NCBI GenBank assembly: GCA_013365365.1
Contig: JABVXU010000765.1
Span: 1 to 21,865 of the forward strand
From: Cruorifilaria tuberocauda
Taxonomy: Eukaryota > Nematoda > Chromadorea > Rhabditida > Onchocercidae
Length of the DNA stretch: 21,865 bases
Direction of reading: 5' to 3'
Position numbers and translations under genes: made by a program. The notes below the pieces were generated by a model. That model was not told where the DNA came from, did not search any database, and saw only the letters and a program-made list of their open reading frames with translations. Positions 1 to 11,014 of this stretch are shown here, piece after piece. Each line of letters opens with the position of its first letter. The stretch's first letter is position 1.

Positions 1-460
1 TAGCTTAGCAAGAAAATCAAATTTAACGATGATACAACGTCGGAAAATTATCCATAAATATTTGATTTATATTATTTGTCATTTTTAAATTCTCAATTGC
101 TTCCTGGTTGAATAGTTTTGAGCCTTAAAGAGGGAAATCAAACTGAAATGAAATTTAATTTATGGTATAAATTTAAAGCAAGAAATTTTAGCAATTTTCG
201 AATATTAGTATTAGCCGTCAAATATTATTGCAGATCAATTTCGATTGCCATGAAATTAATCAAATTACCAATTATGACTGGAATGAATATTTGATAATAA
301 AAATCAATTTAGAAAAAATAAGCAAAAATTTTCATGTTAAACTCTGATTATTTTTAATTGAAAGTTAGCAAGTAATTTAAAACTGTAAGTGAAACAAGTT
401 AAGTTTAGCTATTAAAAAGGATGTTAAATATTGAAATTTGAAAATAATGAACGTTAGAAA

Positions 461-480
461 CGTCAGAATACGTCAGAATA
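461..480. repeat. 10-bp tandem duplication
   Basis: The unit cgtcagaata occurs twice back to back. It is probably a simple slippage product; no function is suggested. Confidence 0.7.
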
Positions 481-1979
481 AATGCATTGGCAAAATGAAT
501 TTGCATTGATTGATGTAACATTGGTCGATTTCATTCTCAACAAATTGTTCCAAGTAGGAATTCAATAATTGTCACATGTAACAGATAACAACAGATAGTT
601 GCTTTCCTTCGGTGCAGTATCGATATCGGGTCGAAATTTCCAATCAAAAATCATTTTTCTTTTTAATTACTGCAAATGAATGCACCATCGACGGAACTCG
701 TTAATTTTCATTTATTTCTATACTTTAAGAGAATGCCAAATGTGATGAATGAAAATAGAAGAATGATTTTCGTTTTAATTCCAATTCTTTCTTTTTTTCT
801 TTCATCGAAATTTTGTTTCTATCTTCGTTCAAATTCATTTCTCAAAAGAGAAAAAATAAGGAGAAAAGGTCACATTCGATATTTATTTCCAATGATTCAA
901 TGTTTCGTTTTAGACTTCATATGATGATAATGAAATTTAAAAGTAAATGATAAAAATTAAAAATAATTGATTATCAGTTATATGTACGATGAAAAGAATA
1001 ACACTGATGATGAAAATTTCATTGGTTTTTTTCCTCATTCTTCCTTATTAACCAAAAAAAGGAACTGAGAAATTTTTATCTGTTATTTTTTATTTACAGT
1101 TCATTTATTTATAAAATTTAACTCTCAATCATTCTTTCCTCTTTTTTTGTTTTTATCATCATTTAACGAAATAGTCTAATTTTTTTAGAACGCATAATTA
1201 ATTAGTGGTATAATTAAATTTATAGAAAGTTTTAATATTTTCTTCCATTATTTTAGTTTTAAATCTGAAATTTAATTTGTGATAATTCATAATATATTTT
1301 ACAATTATGTTCTGATTTATGACAAGTTCTGTAACAATCAGGATAAAAAAAATGCATTTGTCAATGCAAATTGTTTAATTTTAAAAAGTTTGAGCGAATA
1401 GCAAAAATTATTGATCACAAATGAGAAATAATGTATGATGTCATCATCAACTTTTACAAAACTTTCAAATAACTTTATCACGGCTTCATTACTGTATTTG
1501 AGATATCGTATATGGTGAAAATTGTTGGATAATTCGATTATACTATTTTTTTCAGTGAGAAAATAGAATTGAAATCAAGAAGAGAAATTCCTGCAGTTTC
1601 TTCATATTATATGTATTTATATAGTATATGTTACGGATGTTTATGCTAATTTCGTTATTAAAGCTATAATGTTGAACATTTGGATAATATTTGATTTTTA
1701 GATTACTTGAATCTTAATTATTTTAAAATTTGAAATATATGCCTGAATAAAAGCATATTAGAGAACTTAAACATGCATGCAAAATTAGATAGTGGTCAAG
1801 CTATTAGCAATGTAATTAGCATCAATTTTCGTCATGAAATCTCATTAAGTTAGCTCATATAAAATTCTTGTTGGGTATAGAACCATATAACGGTACTATG
1901 CAGTCTATTAACTGGTAACGGTAAACCTGAATGATAGTCGATTAATTGTGATTTATGTGTGATACGAGAGATAATAACA

Positions 1980-2218
1980 AATATATCGGGGAAGTAAAAT
2001 AACTCATTTTTGCGCTGTCACATGAGACTGGTATTCGGCAACGACATACTGAAGTAGGTGTGAATAAGGCTTAATCTAATAGATTTTTCCGTTCAAGCTT
2101 GTTTACTAAATTTATTGATCGGAGGTAATAGTCTTAGAGAGAGGCTGTCGATTGTGAAATTATCGCGTTGTCAAACACTACAAACCGGGAAAAGGGAGAA
2201 GATGTGAGAAAAATTCAG
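1980..2218 (+). other. possible 5' untranslated exon ending in a donor site
   Basis: This stretch is visibly less AT-rich than its flanks and ends in ATTCAG followed by the donor-like GTAAAT at 2219. A non-coding first exon of the downstream NDRG gene is one explanation, because an acceptor-like TTTTCAG lies at 3512-3518 just before the first start codon. The 5' boundary is arbitrary. The alternative is chance, and the evidence is motif-level only. Confidence 0.15.
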
Positions 2219-2404
2219 GTAAATAATAACCGTTGCTTAGTATTTCATCAGCTAAATCATAAACTACCTCCCACTTCAGGTTGTTTTTATCCTTTCTGTC
2301 TTATTGTTTCGCATTTTATCGCTACATAAAATCTATTACCATCCTTTCTTCTATTTTTTACTTTCATATTCCGGTTTTGAATTGCTGTAATACAACCTGA
2401 ATTT

Positions 2405-2465
2405 TATTGATTCTAATCTAACACAGAGTAGAGGTAGAAATCATGATTCTATTGATTCTAATCTA
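2405..2465. repeat. 16-bp direct repeat
   Basis: The 16-mer tattgattctaatcta occurs at 2405-2420 and again at 2450-2465. The two perfect copies are 45 bp apart, start to start. Function unknown. Confidence 0.7.
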
Positions 2466-3085
2466 CAAATATCAGTTAAGAAAACTTGCAAATACTCATG
2501 TATAAAACAGTTTGTAAGATTTTAAGAGCGGAAAAGATGCAAGGTTCAATCACAAACGATTTTTGATAAGAATGACAAAAAAATGATTAGATTGAAGAGA
2601 ATTAAATATACAATATTTTCGATGAATGAAAATTAAACTTTTAGAAAAATGAGGATAAGAGAATATATTCACTTTCATTTTCAATCTTTTCTCACCTCCT
2701 TAGTCAGTGATATCTCTCGTACTCTCACTTTCTACTACGCATGCAAAATGTTAATTTCAGCAAATCTCTTCACTTTCCAACAACATAATTTTCGCATGTA
2801 AATGCCTCCTTACATATTCTCACCTTTTCTCCATCTTCCAAATTATTTCGCCATTTAGTCTTAGTCTCTAACCAATGCATTTCCTAAATTTCATCATTCT
2901 TTAGCTTGCATGCATATACACACTATTTCTTAGTCCTACATAATTCCAGTTCATTTAAACATGCAACAATGGATGGTTGACATCACTTGATTATATTCAT
3001 TTTCGAAATTTAATTCCGGTCTATTTCAATCCATTCCAGTCTGTTTTATTAATTAATCATTTAATTCATTTCTAATTTGCATCCA

Positions 3086-3131
3086 TTTCTCTCTCTCCTT
3101 CCCTTTCTCTTTATTTTTCTCTCTCTCTTTC
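3086..3131 (+). repeat. pyrimidine-rich CT tract
   Basis: This is a nearly uninterrupted C/T stretch containing CTCTCT runs, about 0.4 kb upstream of the NDRG first exon. It could be a promoter-proximal low-complexity element or simply a decayed microsatellite. Confidence 0.5.
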
Positions 3132-3508
3132 GATACATATTTGTATACTTCTTCAAGGAATCGATATAGAAGAAACTTTAGGTTATATAGGTAAATTAAC
3201 AAATGCGACACTAAATTGAAGACATCAATTTTTTTTTAGTTGTAATTAAAGTAAGTGAATGTGAATTTTCTGCATACCTAAAGATAAATGTGCAAATTCA
3301 AATTAAATTAGCGCACTTAAAAATTTTTTATATTTACACTGCGTTAGTTTAATATGTATCCAAAAATTTATTTTTTTTGGCTATAAATTTTTCTGTTCGT
3401 ATATTTATTTGTTTATTTATTTTTGAAGAGGAACGGTTTTCGAACAGCTTTGGCTTTTCGCTATATTTCTGTTGTAGATATCAATTGGAATGATGAATCA
3501 TATCATTG

Positions 3509-3518
3509 TGGTTTTCAG
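3509..3518 (+). promoter_or_regulatory. candidate splice or trans-splice acceptor before NDRG exon 1a
   Basis: TGGTTTTCAG lies 28 nt upstream of the ATG at 3547 and fits the nematode acceptor consensus. A short leader after such a site is typical of spliced-leader addition in nematodes. It could equally accept a cis-spliced upstream exon such as the one suggested at 2218. The frame between the acceptor and the ATG is open, so an upstream coding exon is not excluded. Confidence 0.4.
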
Positions 3519-3546
3519 AGGAAAAATTTTGTTTGTTCGAAGTACA

Positions 3547-3760
3547 ATGTGTTCTACTGCAGAAATGGGCGCATACTTTCAGGATGAGTTACCCTTAATA
3601 CCCGAGCATCCACCCGATTTTGAAGTTTGTCCTTCCCGTTTTACTTTCTTCAATTTTTAGTTTCTAATTTTCAGTTTTGCTACAAATTCCATTCCTTGCT
3701 TAACTTTCATTCGTAAACATACAGACGCACGTGCACACAGACAAATACAAATAAAACTAT

Positions 3761-3798
<38 letters not shown>

Positions 3799-6700
3799 AT
3801 ACACACGCACACATACATAAACACTCACATATACAGAGCATACGACGATATGGCGGCAAGTGATTTTGGATTGCACGAAAACTGTTATAGCATACCGTTG
3901 TCAAAACACTCGGTAAAGTTTGTTTTCTGATTTATTATCGAATTTTAACTTTTCTCCATCATTTATACATTTTTTCCGAATTTATAGTTAAACTTGTTAA
4001 AATTGCAATATAGTTGTTTATTTTTCTCCACGCATAAATTTAAGTTTAAATTAATTGATTGCACATATTATTGCTTTGCTATTATTTGAAAATAATTTTT
4101 TTTACTCTCTTTATTTTCAGGAAAAAGTGTCAACACCATATGGAAATGTGAAAGTGACCGTTTATGGGAATCGGCAATCAAGTGCTATTGTTACATTTCA
4201 CGATATGGCTCTCGATTGTAAGCATGTTTTTATTTATATAAATTTTTGCTCATTTTTTTCATTCATTTTTTCCTTTTTATTTTGTTCTTAAGTTAGATCA
4301 TAATTAAATAGGACATTATTTTCAGCAGAAACAAATTTTCAAAATTTTTTCCAATACGCAACAGCTGGAGAATTCTTATCAAACTTCTGCATCTATAACA
4401 TCAATGCTCCGGGACAAGAAATAGATGCTGCTCCACTACCGGATAAGTAAGATCATTTATTTACTTTGGGTTCGTAATGAAACAGACTAGACATTGGTTG
4501 TATTAACATATACATGAATTGTTGCTCTAATCTCTTGCATACCATTCCTGTTTTATTTGGATATATTTACTTGTTTACTGTGAATGAGTACTTGTATAGT
4601 TGTACTTAAAAATTATCCTACCTAATTTAGTCTGCCTTTGCTGAATGTCCTTCTATATTCTGTATTACGATTCTGTAAAGATTATAACGTCGGTGATGTT
4701 AATTGAATCCATCAAATCATAGGAATTAAAAAAAAATCGCTTTTTCTTCCAGCTTCATTTATCCGACAATGGATGGCCTCGTGCAGATTGTTGATAATTG
4801 CGTGGAACAGTTCAAGTAAATAAGTGATGATTTTTCACGATTTCTATTGAATTCAGAGCTTGCTTCATCAAATTCAGCAACAAATCACTTTCTCATAAAT
4901 ATTTTAATATTTTATTATGTTAGTCCTTTCAAGTGTTTTTTTCAGAATTCGAGAATTTATTGGTTTAGGAGTGGGTGTGGGTGCTAATGTTATGCTACGC
5001 TATGCAGTTAGTTCTACACTTTTTTAAAAATATATTTTGATTTTTTTCATACTTTAAACTTTTGTTATATTCATATGATAACGTTTAAATCAGTTAGTCC
5101 TTTCATCGATGTAGAAGTTTTGTCCAAACTTCTTATTTTGACACGCTTTGTTTTCACATTTTAGCAATAGGACCTTTGATTACCTTTTGTTCTTTATTAT
5201 TGAAGTTTGAAGTTAGCTGAATAAAATCTCGAAATATATCGGCCATTATCATAGAGATAATCAACAGCGATTATTAATGTTTAAATGTTTATCACCTTCT
5301 TGTTTGTAGCTAACAAGATCTACCTGATAAGTTTCAGCTGCAAAATCAATCAAAGATGGACGCATTAATATTAGTCAATTGTGTGGCAACGAGTGCGGGT
5401 TGGATCGAATGGTTCTATCAGCAGGTTTGTTACTTGTAGTTTGCGATATTTAAATTTATATAAGTTTATATTTTATAAAAATTTATATTTTATATTTTCT
5501 ATATGTAACATTAACTGATTCCATTTACATTCCTATGTGAGTTATCATTTGATATTAACGATATCGGTATGATATTAAAGGTTTCGAGCAGATCATTTGA
5601 TAGAAATTTTTTGTTTTCAAAACAGCCTTGAATTAGCCTGAATAATTTATAATAATTTGATTATAAGTTATTTTAGATCAATATGCGTTCGTTGCGCACA
5701 CGCGGAATGACAAACTTTTCGGTAGACTACTTATTGTGGCATCATTTTGGAAATCACGTCACGCTAAATCCGCCCGATACTGTTCGTCGTTACCGTTCTT
5801 ATTTTCAGCATCTTCCGAATCCGAAGAATTTGGCCGCTTTCATCGAGGCTTATCTAAAGTATGATTGAAATGACTAGTGTAAAGTAATCAACTTACATTG
5901 CTTATTCAATATTGTCAATTATATATTTCACTACTTTTGGTAACGAAATTATTATTTCCAGTCGAACGCCGATAAACATTTCGCGTGACGGTACAATGGG
6001 CCCGAAATTGAAGGTACCTGTTTTGCAAATTGTAGGAGCTGATTCTGCATTTGTTGGGGACTCGGTAGAATTAAATGCTCGATTGAATCCAGCAGATTCA
6101 GAGTGGCTTAAGGTTAGTGCTATTTTCATTGACACTTTCTATTGCTATTTTGATGAATTTGTCATCAATTGACTGCTCATTTTTTCCTCAATTAACTTGT
6201 GTAATATCATTTATCTGTTGAACGAGTAGCTCATCGAAAAATTAAAGCAACACCATAATTTCTTATTAAAAACAAACTGAAATCTCAAATAAAGTGCAGT
6301 GGTAGATAAGGCATTGATTTTAATTTAACATTTTAGCACACTGAAAAGTTTTTTAATTACTCAATATTGAATGCGTCAATTTTTCAGCTTTCGGGATCAG
6401 GTGGACTTGTTTTGGATGATAAACCGGAAGGTGTGGCACAAGCGATTATTTTGTTCCTACAAGGACGTGGTTTTGGTTAGCGCTTTTTCTCTACCTTTTG
6501 ATCATCATATTACCTATTTTGATATATTTTTAAATTTCCGGAGTTTTTTAAACTTTTTTGGCATTGTTAATGCTGCTTAAAATGGCTGAACTGAAAGAAC
6601 ATATTCACTCATATCAATAACTAATAGTTAGTACTGAAGATAGAGTTACATCATGTTGTCCTGCCTAAGAAACTATTGAAAAACCAAATTATTTGACATT

Positions 6701-6944
6701 ATTTAATAATGTATAATTAAAAACGATGATTCCAATAATGTATATTTATTATATTGATAGAATAAGTAGTGCTGTTGTCATTCTTCCTTTTTTGTCTTTA
6801 ATTGTAGTAAATTGTTCAAATTTTTTATTATACTTTTTTTTAGTGCCCACCACAAATGTGCAAGATATGGTGCGTAAAATTTCGATCCATTCAACATTTG
6901 ATGAGGCAGTAACGATATTGGAAAATGTAAACGAAACAAATTGA
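3547..6944 (+). CDS. NDRG: NDRG-family protein (non-catalytic alpha/beta hydrolase fold)
   Basis: Exons by frame continuity: 3547-3624 (1a) or 3850-3912 (1b), then 4121-4217, 4326-4446, 4753-4815, 4946-5006, 5338-5424, 5677-5858, 5962-6112, 6388-6475, 6844-6944. Isoforms are 342 (1a) or 337 (1b) residues, close to vertebrate NDRG1-4. Motifs seen in family order (1b numbering): TPYGNVKVTVYG; VTFHDMALD; NINAPGQ; YPTMD; IGLGVGVGAN around 120-129; LILVNCVATSAGWIEW; VLQIVGADSAFV; ARLNP; FLQGRGF. NDRG proteins are cytoplasmic stress- and differentiation-linked proteins thought to act in trafficking and signalling; no reaction is known. The nucleophile elbow reads GLGVGVG rather than GxSxG, matching the family's loss of the catalytic serine. 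The C-terminus after GRGF is short and lacks the Ser/Thr-rich repeats of vertebrate NDRG1. All donors are GT and all acceptors AG. The start choice depends on isoform. The family call is firm; exact ends of exons 1 and 10 are less so. Confidence 0.93.
3765..3796. repeat. (AC)16 microsatellite
   Basis: A perfect 32-nt AC run is embedded in a longer impure CA-rich stretch (about 3720-3835). It sits between the two alternative first exons of the NDRG gene and just upstream of exon 1b, so it lies in the presumptive internal promoter or first intron. Confidence 0.95.
3850..3912 (+). CDS. NDRG: alternative first coding exon 1b of the NDRG gene
   Basis: ATG at 3850 opens 21 codons (MAASDFGLHENCYSIPLSKH then S) ending at donor GTAAAG at 3913 in phase 0, exactly the phase needed to join 4121. 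Exon 1a at 3547-3624 ends at donor GTTTGT, also in phase 0. Reading through either donor soon hits a stop, so they behave as alternative starts and not as consecutive exons. An acceptor-like ATACAG at 3831-3836 lies 13 nt upstream of the ATG and could be a spliced-leader site. Confidence 0.65.
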
Positions 6945-7399
6945 ATATCAAAATCGACTAACTTCTTTTTTCGATTTATCCAAATGATTTCCACACTTAA
7001 TCTCTTTATTATTCATTTATGTGACATATTTGCATTGCCTTTTATATACATACACTATTTGTATTTTTTTGCTTCTCATATTCATAGCTTTTGGAATGAA
7101 TCATTGCTATATTAGATATTCACGTATTTCATTCTAATTCATAATCAATCAATTTCTACAGTATTTTAAACTGGAGCTATATGTTGTATATTTTACTTTG
7201 GTGACAAGTTGTTCAAATTGACTGATAACACTTATCAATTATAGGAATCGCCATGGCAATTCAAACGCATCGTTATTATTTAAAAATTGTATACAGCAGG
7301 TATACAACACCGTACGTCTATTTTATGAATTAGAAAAATTTTTTTTTTCATTCCAAGTAATATTGTTATTAGCATAGTTTTTTTATGAATTCAAGATTT

Positions 7400-7523
7400 G
7401 CAGTATAACGATACTGCTTTGCATCTACGAATCATTTGATTAATTAGTATTACCTGATCATGTTATGAATTTCAAGTGTATTTTAAGATAAGGTTCAATT
7501 CCTTAATTATCTGCAGTATCGTT
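7400..7523. repeat. hairpin plus 11-bp inverted repeat
   Basis: GCAGTAT (7400-7406) and ATACTGC (7411-7417) form a 7-bp stem with a 4-nt loop. The 11-mer aacgatactgc (7407-7417) is repeated in reverse complement as gcagtatcgtt at 7513-7523. The three arms could form alternative structures if transcribed in an extended NDRG 3' UTR. Function unknown. Confidence 0.6.
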
Positions 7524-8346
7524 TTTGTAGCATCAAAGTATGATTTCTTAACTTTTGACTTTCTAATAATTTTAAGTTTTGTTTGAGCAGAAGGGTAATT
7601 GTTCACGGTTTTGTACCGCTTTATAATTTTTGAGTTGAATATCCGGTGAATAGCAGTCAGTATTTGTTTCCTATTGATTTTAATTTTTGCGCTTATTGTT
7701 CGAGCGAAATGCTTTTGCAGCCTGTTGTTTCAGCTGGTAAATGCATCTAATAATATTTCCAAGATATAACTGTACGATCTCTCCTCCTCTTTCTCTGGTC
7801 TTACTCATTTAGCTCCATTTCTTCCTTCATGTTTCATAAGCTATATTATATCATAGCTTGCAATTTATTGTACCTTGCGACCGCTACTTAAGATGTATAT
7901 TTGCAAAGTTCACGATTATCAGTTTTTTATCATATTTTCTTTATTACCGTAGTTTTCATTCACATATTACCCTTTTTTTTTATGTCCGTTATTTCCGTTA
8001 TGATTTATTTCTATTCAAACCGGTTCGAAAAAATGCAGACTATACCGTCTCCATATGCATGTGTGTACGCGTTTATCATTGACGAGAAAAATCGTTGATC
8101 AGTTTTGTAAATAATTTGTATTGGAAAACTGACATAAAAATAATAATTTATTTTCATCGATCATAATGGATGATAAAGTACATGGAATTTTAACAGTTCT
8201 ACAAAAAAGGTGATGGTACTTGCTCTGAAAAGATGAAGAGAAAGGAGAAAAAGGAAAGGAAGAAAAAATAAATTAGATTTTTTTGCTGTACATATTCCAA
8301 CGATAATAGAAGTTATTATGGAATGGAGGAAGCGGATTCCAATGGA

Positions 8347-8413
8347 TACTAATGGATTTCATAATACTAATGAAAAATGAAATATTCATTAGTATCGTGA
8401 AAGCCATTAGTAT
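8347..8413. repeat. nested inverted repeat (two concentric palindromic pairs)
   Basis: The outer arms are atactaatgg (8347-8356) and ccattagtat (8404-8413), each 10 bp. The inner arms are atactaatgaa (8364-8374) and ttcattagtat (8385-8395), each 11 bp. All four arms share one core in alternating orientation, so this looks like a repeated short palindrome or the terminus of a small non-autonomous element. No flanking duplication or transposase was identified. Confidence 0.75.
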
Positions 8414-8489
8414 TCTACCAACGTGAGAAAAGCTTTCAACTGAAGCGGATGTGTCAGTATCGCTTTGAAAATTCTGGTGTGGCGAAAGA

Positions 8490-8900
8490 GTAGTCTGAAT
8501 TGAGTTCACATGACTATCGCACTCAGCACAGCTGGTACCGGCACCGTGGTTCAAACTCAGCACCATCACCACAATCGTATCAAGTTCGTCCCCAACCGTG
8601 GAGACGAACCGTCTTGTACTTCAGGATGATTGGCACCAAGGGCACGTTTCTAGTACGGCACCACGACGGCTTACGTCGTTCCCCTGCTAGAGGATGCGGA
8701 CCATCAACCAGGTCGGGACCTTATCTCAGACCTTCCCAGGAGCCGTGATTATGGGCAATGAAATGCCCGCGCGTCACTCCTTCCGTCACCTTATCACCAC
8801 ACTGCCGACGGGCGAACTCTGCCATCCGTTTTATAGATGGATAAACCGACGAATGCATCTGATGACGAGTTGTTTGTAGCAGAGATGCAGAGACAGTTCT
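8490..8900. other. isolated GC-rich island of unknown origin
   Basis: By hand count 8521-8820 is 169/300 G+C (about 56%), in strong contrast to the surrounding AT-rich DNA. Open frames of 60-100 codons overlap here in several frames on both strands (about 8500-8748 and 8694-8879 on +, 8273-8572 and 8721-8909 on -). That is expected from GC-rich sequence with few stops and does not single out a gene. I recognise no protein motif, tRNA or rRNA. Possibilities are a decayed transposon fragment, a structured non-coding RNA or a CpG-rich regulatory element. Confidence 0.6.
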
Positions 8901-9790
8901 CTCTCTCATTGACGCACATGTAACTTTTGCATCTCATCTTGAAATATTCAGTACTTTCCCCAGAAATAATATGTGAGAAGCTAAGTGGGTAAGTGATATC
9001 TCGCCACCTGAGGAATTATCCAAAGAATCGCGGGAATCGATAAGTGAGAACTGGCAATCTCAGTCGATAACTCTTCGGATTTCAAGATTTGTTGGAATAG
9101 TTAGTTCACAAAACCTACTCAAATTCACAAACTGTTTATGACGTAACATATTTTTACGAAGTAATCTAATTGGGAAATATTAATTTAGTGATTTCGAATT
9201 AGGACCTTGACGATCTTAAAAAAGTAACTTATTATGATATTTTCAGGACTTGAAGAATTACGATTTTCCGAGTTCTGCGATATCGAAATAATTTTATATA
9301 CAATTGCATAAATAATGGGATTGAGTTAGGTTGAAGTTATGTTAAGAGGTACCATAAATCGATCAGTCGTTATCGATACTTCCCGTTACTGGTTTTTCTT
9401 TTTGATATTAAAGATAAAATTAATGTCCATTATTTTTAAGTAATTTGTATATCAAATATATTCAACAAAAATTTCAAAAATATTAATAGTGGTTGAGAAT
9501 TATGAATCAAAAAAAAGGTGGAAAAAATCACCGCGATTTGAATGCTATTGAAATCTAAAAGACGTAAATTTACACCATTTCATTTTTTATTAACATTATG
9601 AAAAATCACATTCGGCATATCTGCTATAATATTAAAATATTGTTAAGAACATTCATCGAGTTATGACGTTATGATACAATTGAGCCAGACTACAATGATG
9701 GTCGATTCACTGACTGCTTTCCTTACCGAGGATTCTGATGGATATTTCTCGTTGTCTTGTTCCTTGAATTGAACTACTGATATTGATTTC

Positions 9791-9831
9791 ACTTCTGAGA
9801 TTGATCTTTTGAGATTGACTTCTGAGATTTG
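9791..9831. repeat. short imperfect tandem repeat
   Basis: Three consecutive variants of a 12-15-nt unit are seen: acttctgagattgat, then cttttgagattg, then acttctgagatttg. The repeat accounts for part of an otherwise featureless - strand open frame. Confidence 0.6.
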
Positions 9832-10473
9832 CATTTGTTTTTTTGAGTTCAGAAGGTGAGGCGAAGCTTATCCTTTCTACGAAATAGACCAATCGATCTT
9901 TTGTGGATGAAATTAATGATCCACAGAAAGGTCGTGGTCGTGAGGTCATTATTACATGAAACTGATAGCGAGCGAAGAGTTGCCTCGAGTACACGATTGA
10001 AGTTAATGGTAACATGAGATCATCGAATGTTAATCAGTATTCTACTTCAAAGGAAAAGAATAAGCCTATCGTAACATCAAAAAACGAATGTGATAAGCAA
10101 TAGTAATTATTAGCAATATCACTACAATATATTATACAAGGAAAATCATATAACAAAGAAATTTGAAGTGAAAAAATTTGCAATGAACTATTTTTTAGTG
10201 AAAATGTTAATTGTGAGAAATTATTCTAATCATATGAATAATTCTGTTGCAAAATTCTTTATTTAAATTAGGTAAATCTTAAAATTGAGTTAAAAATGGC
10301 GATATTAAAAAAAAATTCAACTTATTGGTAAGCAATAATTTTCTTTTCAAAAAAGGCTACTCTCCGAAAAATGCGATGAAAGTTAATATTTAGTGTATAT
10401 CAAATCATTTCTTTCCAAGAGCTGTCGTGAAAATATTATAGGAGAATTACATTGTTAGTGAAAAGCAAAATTC

Positions 10474-10521
10474 TAAAATACTCCAAAATTTAAAGACTCC
10501 AAATAATAAAATACTCCAAAA
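10474..10521. repeat. 15-bp direct repeat, AT-rich
   Basis: taaaatactccaaaa occurs at 10474-10488 and 10507-10521, with a partial copy (gactccaaataa) between them. It lies about 600 bp upstream of the SCAF start codon. Confidence 0.6.
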
Positions 10522-11014
10522 AAAACTACTAAAATTTCAGTAGAAGCATATACATATACATATATGTTATATATATGTGTCATAAATGCTCCAATCCAAC
10601 GTTCCAAGCAGCTCAAAAACCGTATTAAATATATAGAAGAAGTGATTGCTTAAACGTTCGACTGTGTCAAATAACTATTTCCACAGGGGAAAACATGTTT
10701 CTAGATGGTTGCGAATGGTGGCGATCATTGATGATTCGATCGAATTTCACACAAACGGTCTGAAATAAAGCTCATTTCGCGGTTCGGTGCATGCAAGAAG
10801 AACCGTCCGGGTTGGGCAGGCATCGTTTTTTTCATTTTTTTGGTTTCTTTCGTGGTATAAAGTGTTCATTCTTTGCTAAAACCTTTTTTAAAACTTCTTT
10901 GGTAAATTTAATTTATTTTCAGTAATAATGGTTTTATTTATTGTCTATAAGTTGCTTATTATTAATTTTGCGGTTGAAATGCGCTAAAATGAGTGTAGAA
11001 AAATAAATAATGCT

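Larger units (their letters stand above)
1..3500. other. AT-rich upstream intergenic region
   Basis: I see no convincing coding exon here. The open frames are short, rich in Phe/Leu/Ile/Lys as expected from AT-rich DNA, and have no recognisable motif. The stretch holds a 10-bp tandem duplication at 461-480, a 16-bp direct repeat at 2405-2465, a pyrimidine-rich tract at 3086-3131 and a possible untranslated exon ending at 2218. It presumably contains the promoter of the NDRG gene, but no core promoter element could be assigned. Confidence 0.6.

Noticed and set aside
676..924. 82-codon open frame as a small gene
   Set aside because: It has a Phe/Ile/Lys-rich composition typical of AT-rich non-coding DNA, with no motif or splice context.
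7858..8098. Two overlapping + strand open frames after the NDRG gene
   Set aside because: They are hydrophobic low-complexity frames shifted relative to each other, with no acceptor joining them to the NDRG frame.
8540..8570. GGTTCAAACTC in the GC-rich island as a tRNA T-loop
   Set aside because: The flanking bases do not pair into a T stem and no acceptor stem or anticodon arm is visible.
9707..10015. 102-codon minus-strand open frame as a gene
   Set aside because: It covers a short tandem repeat, has no recognisable domain, and has no support for start or splicing.
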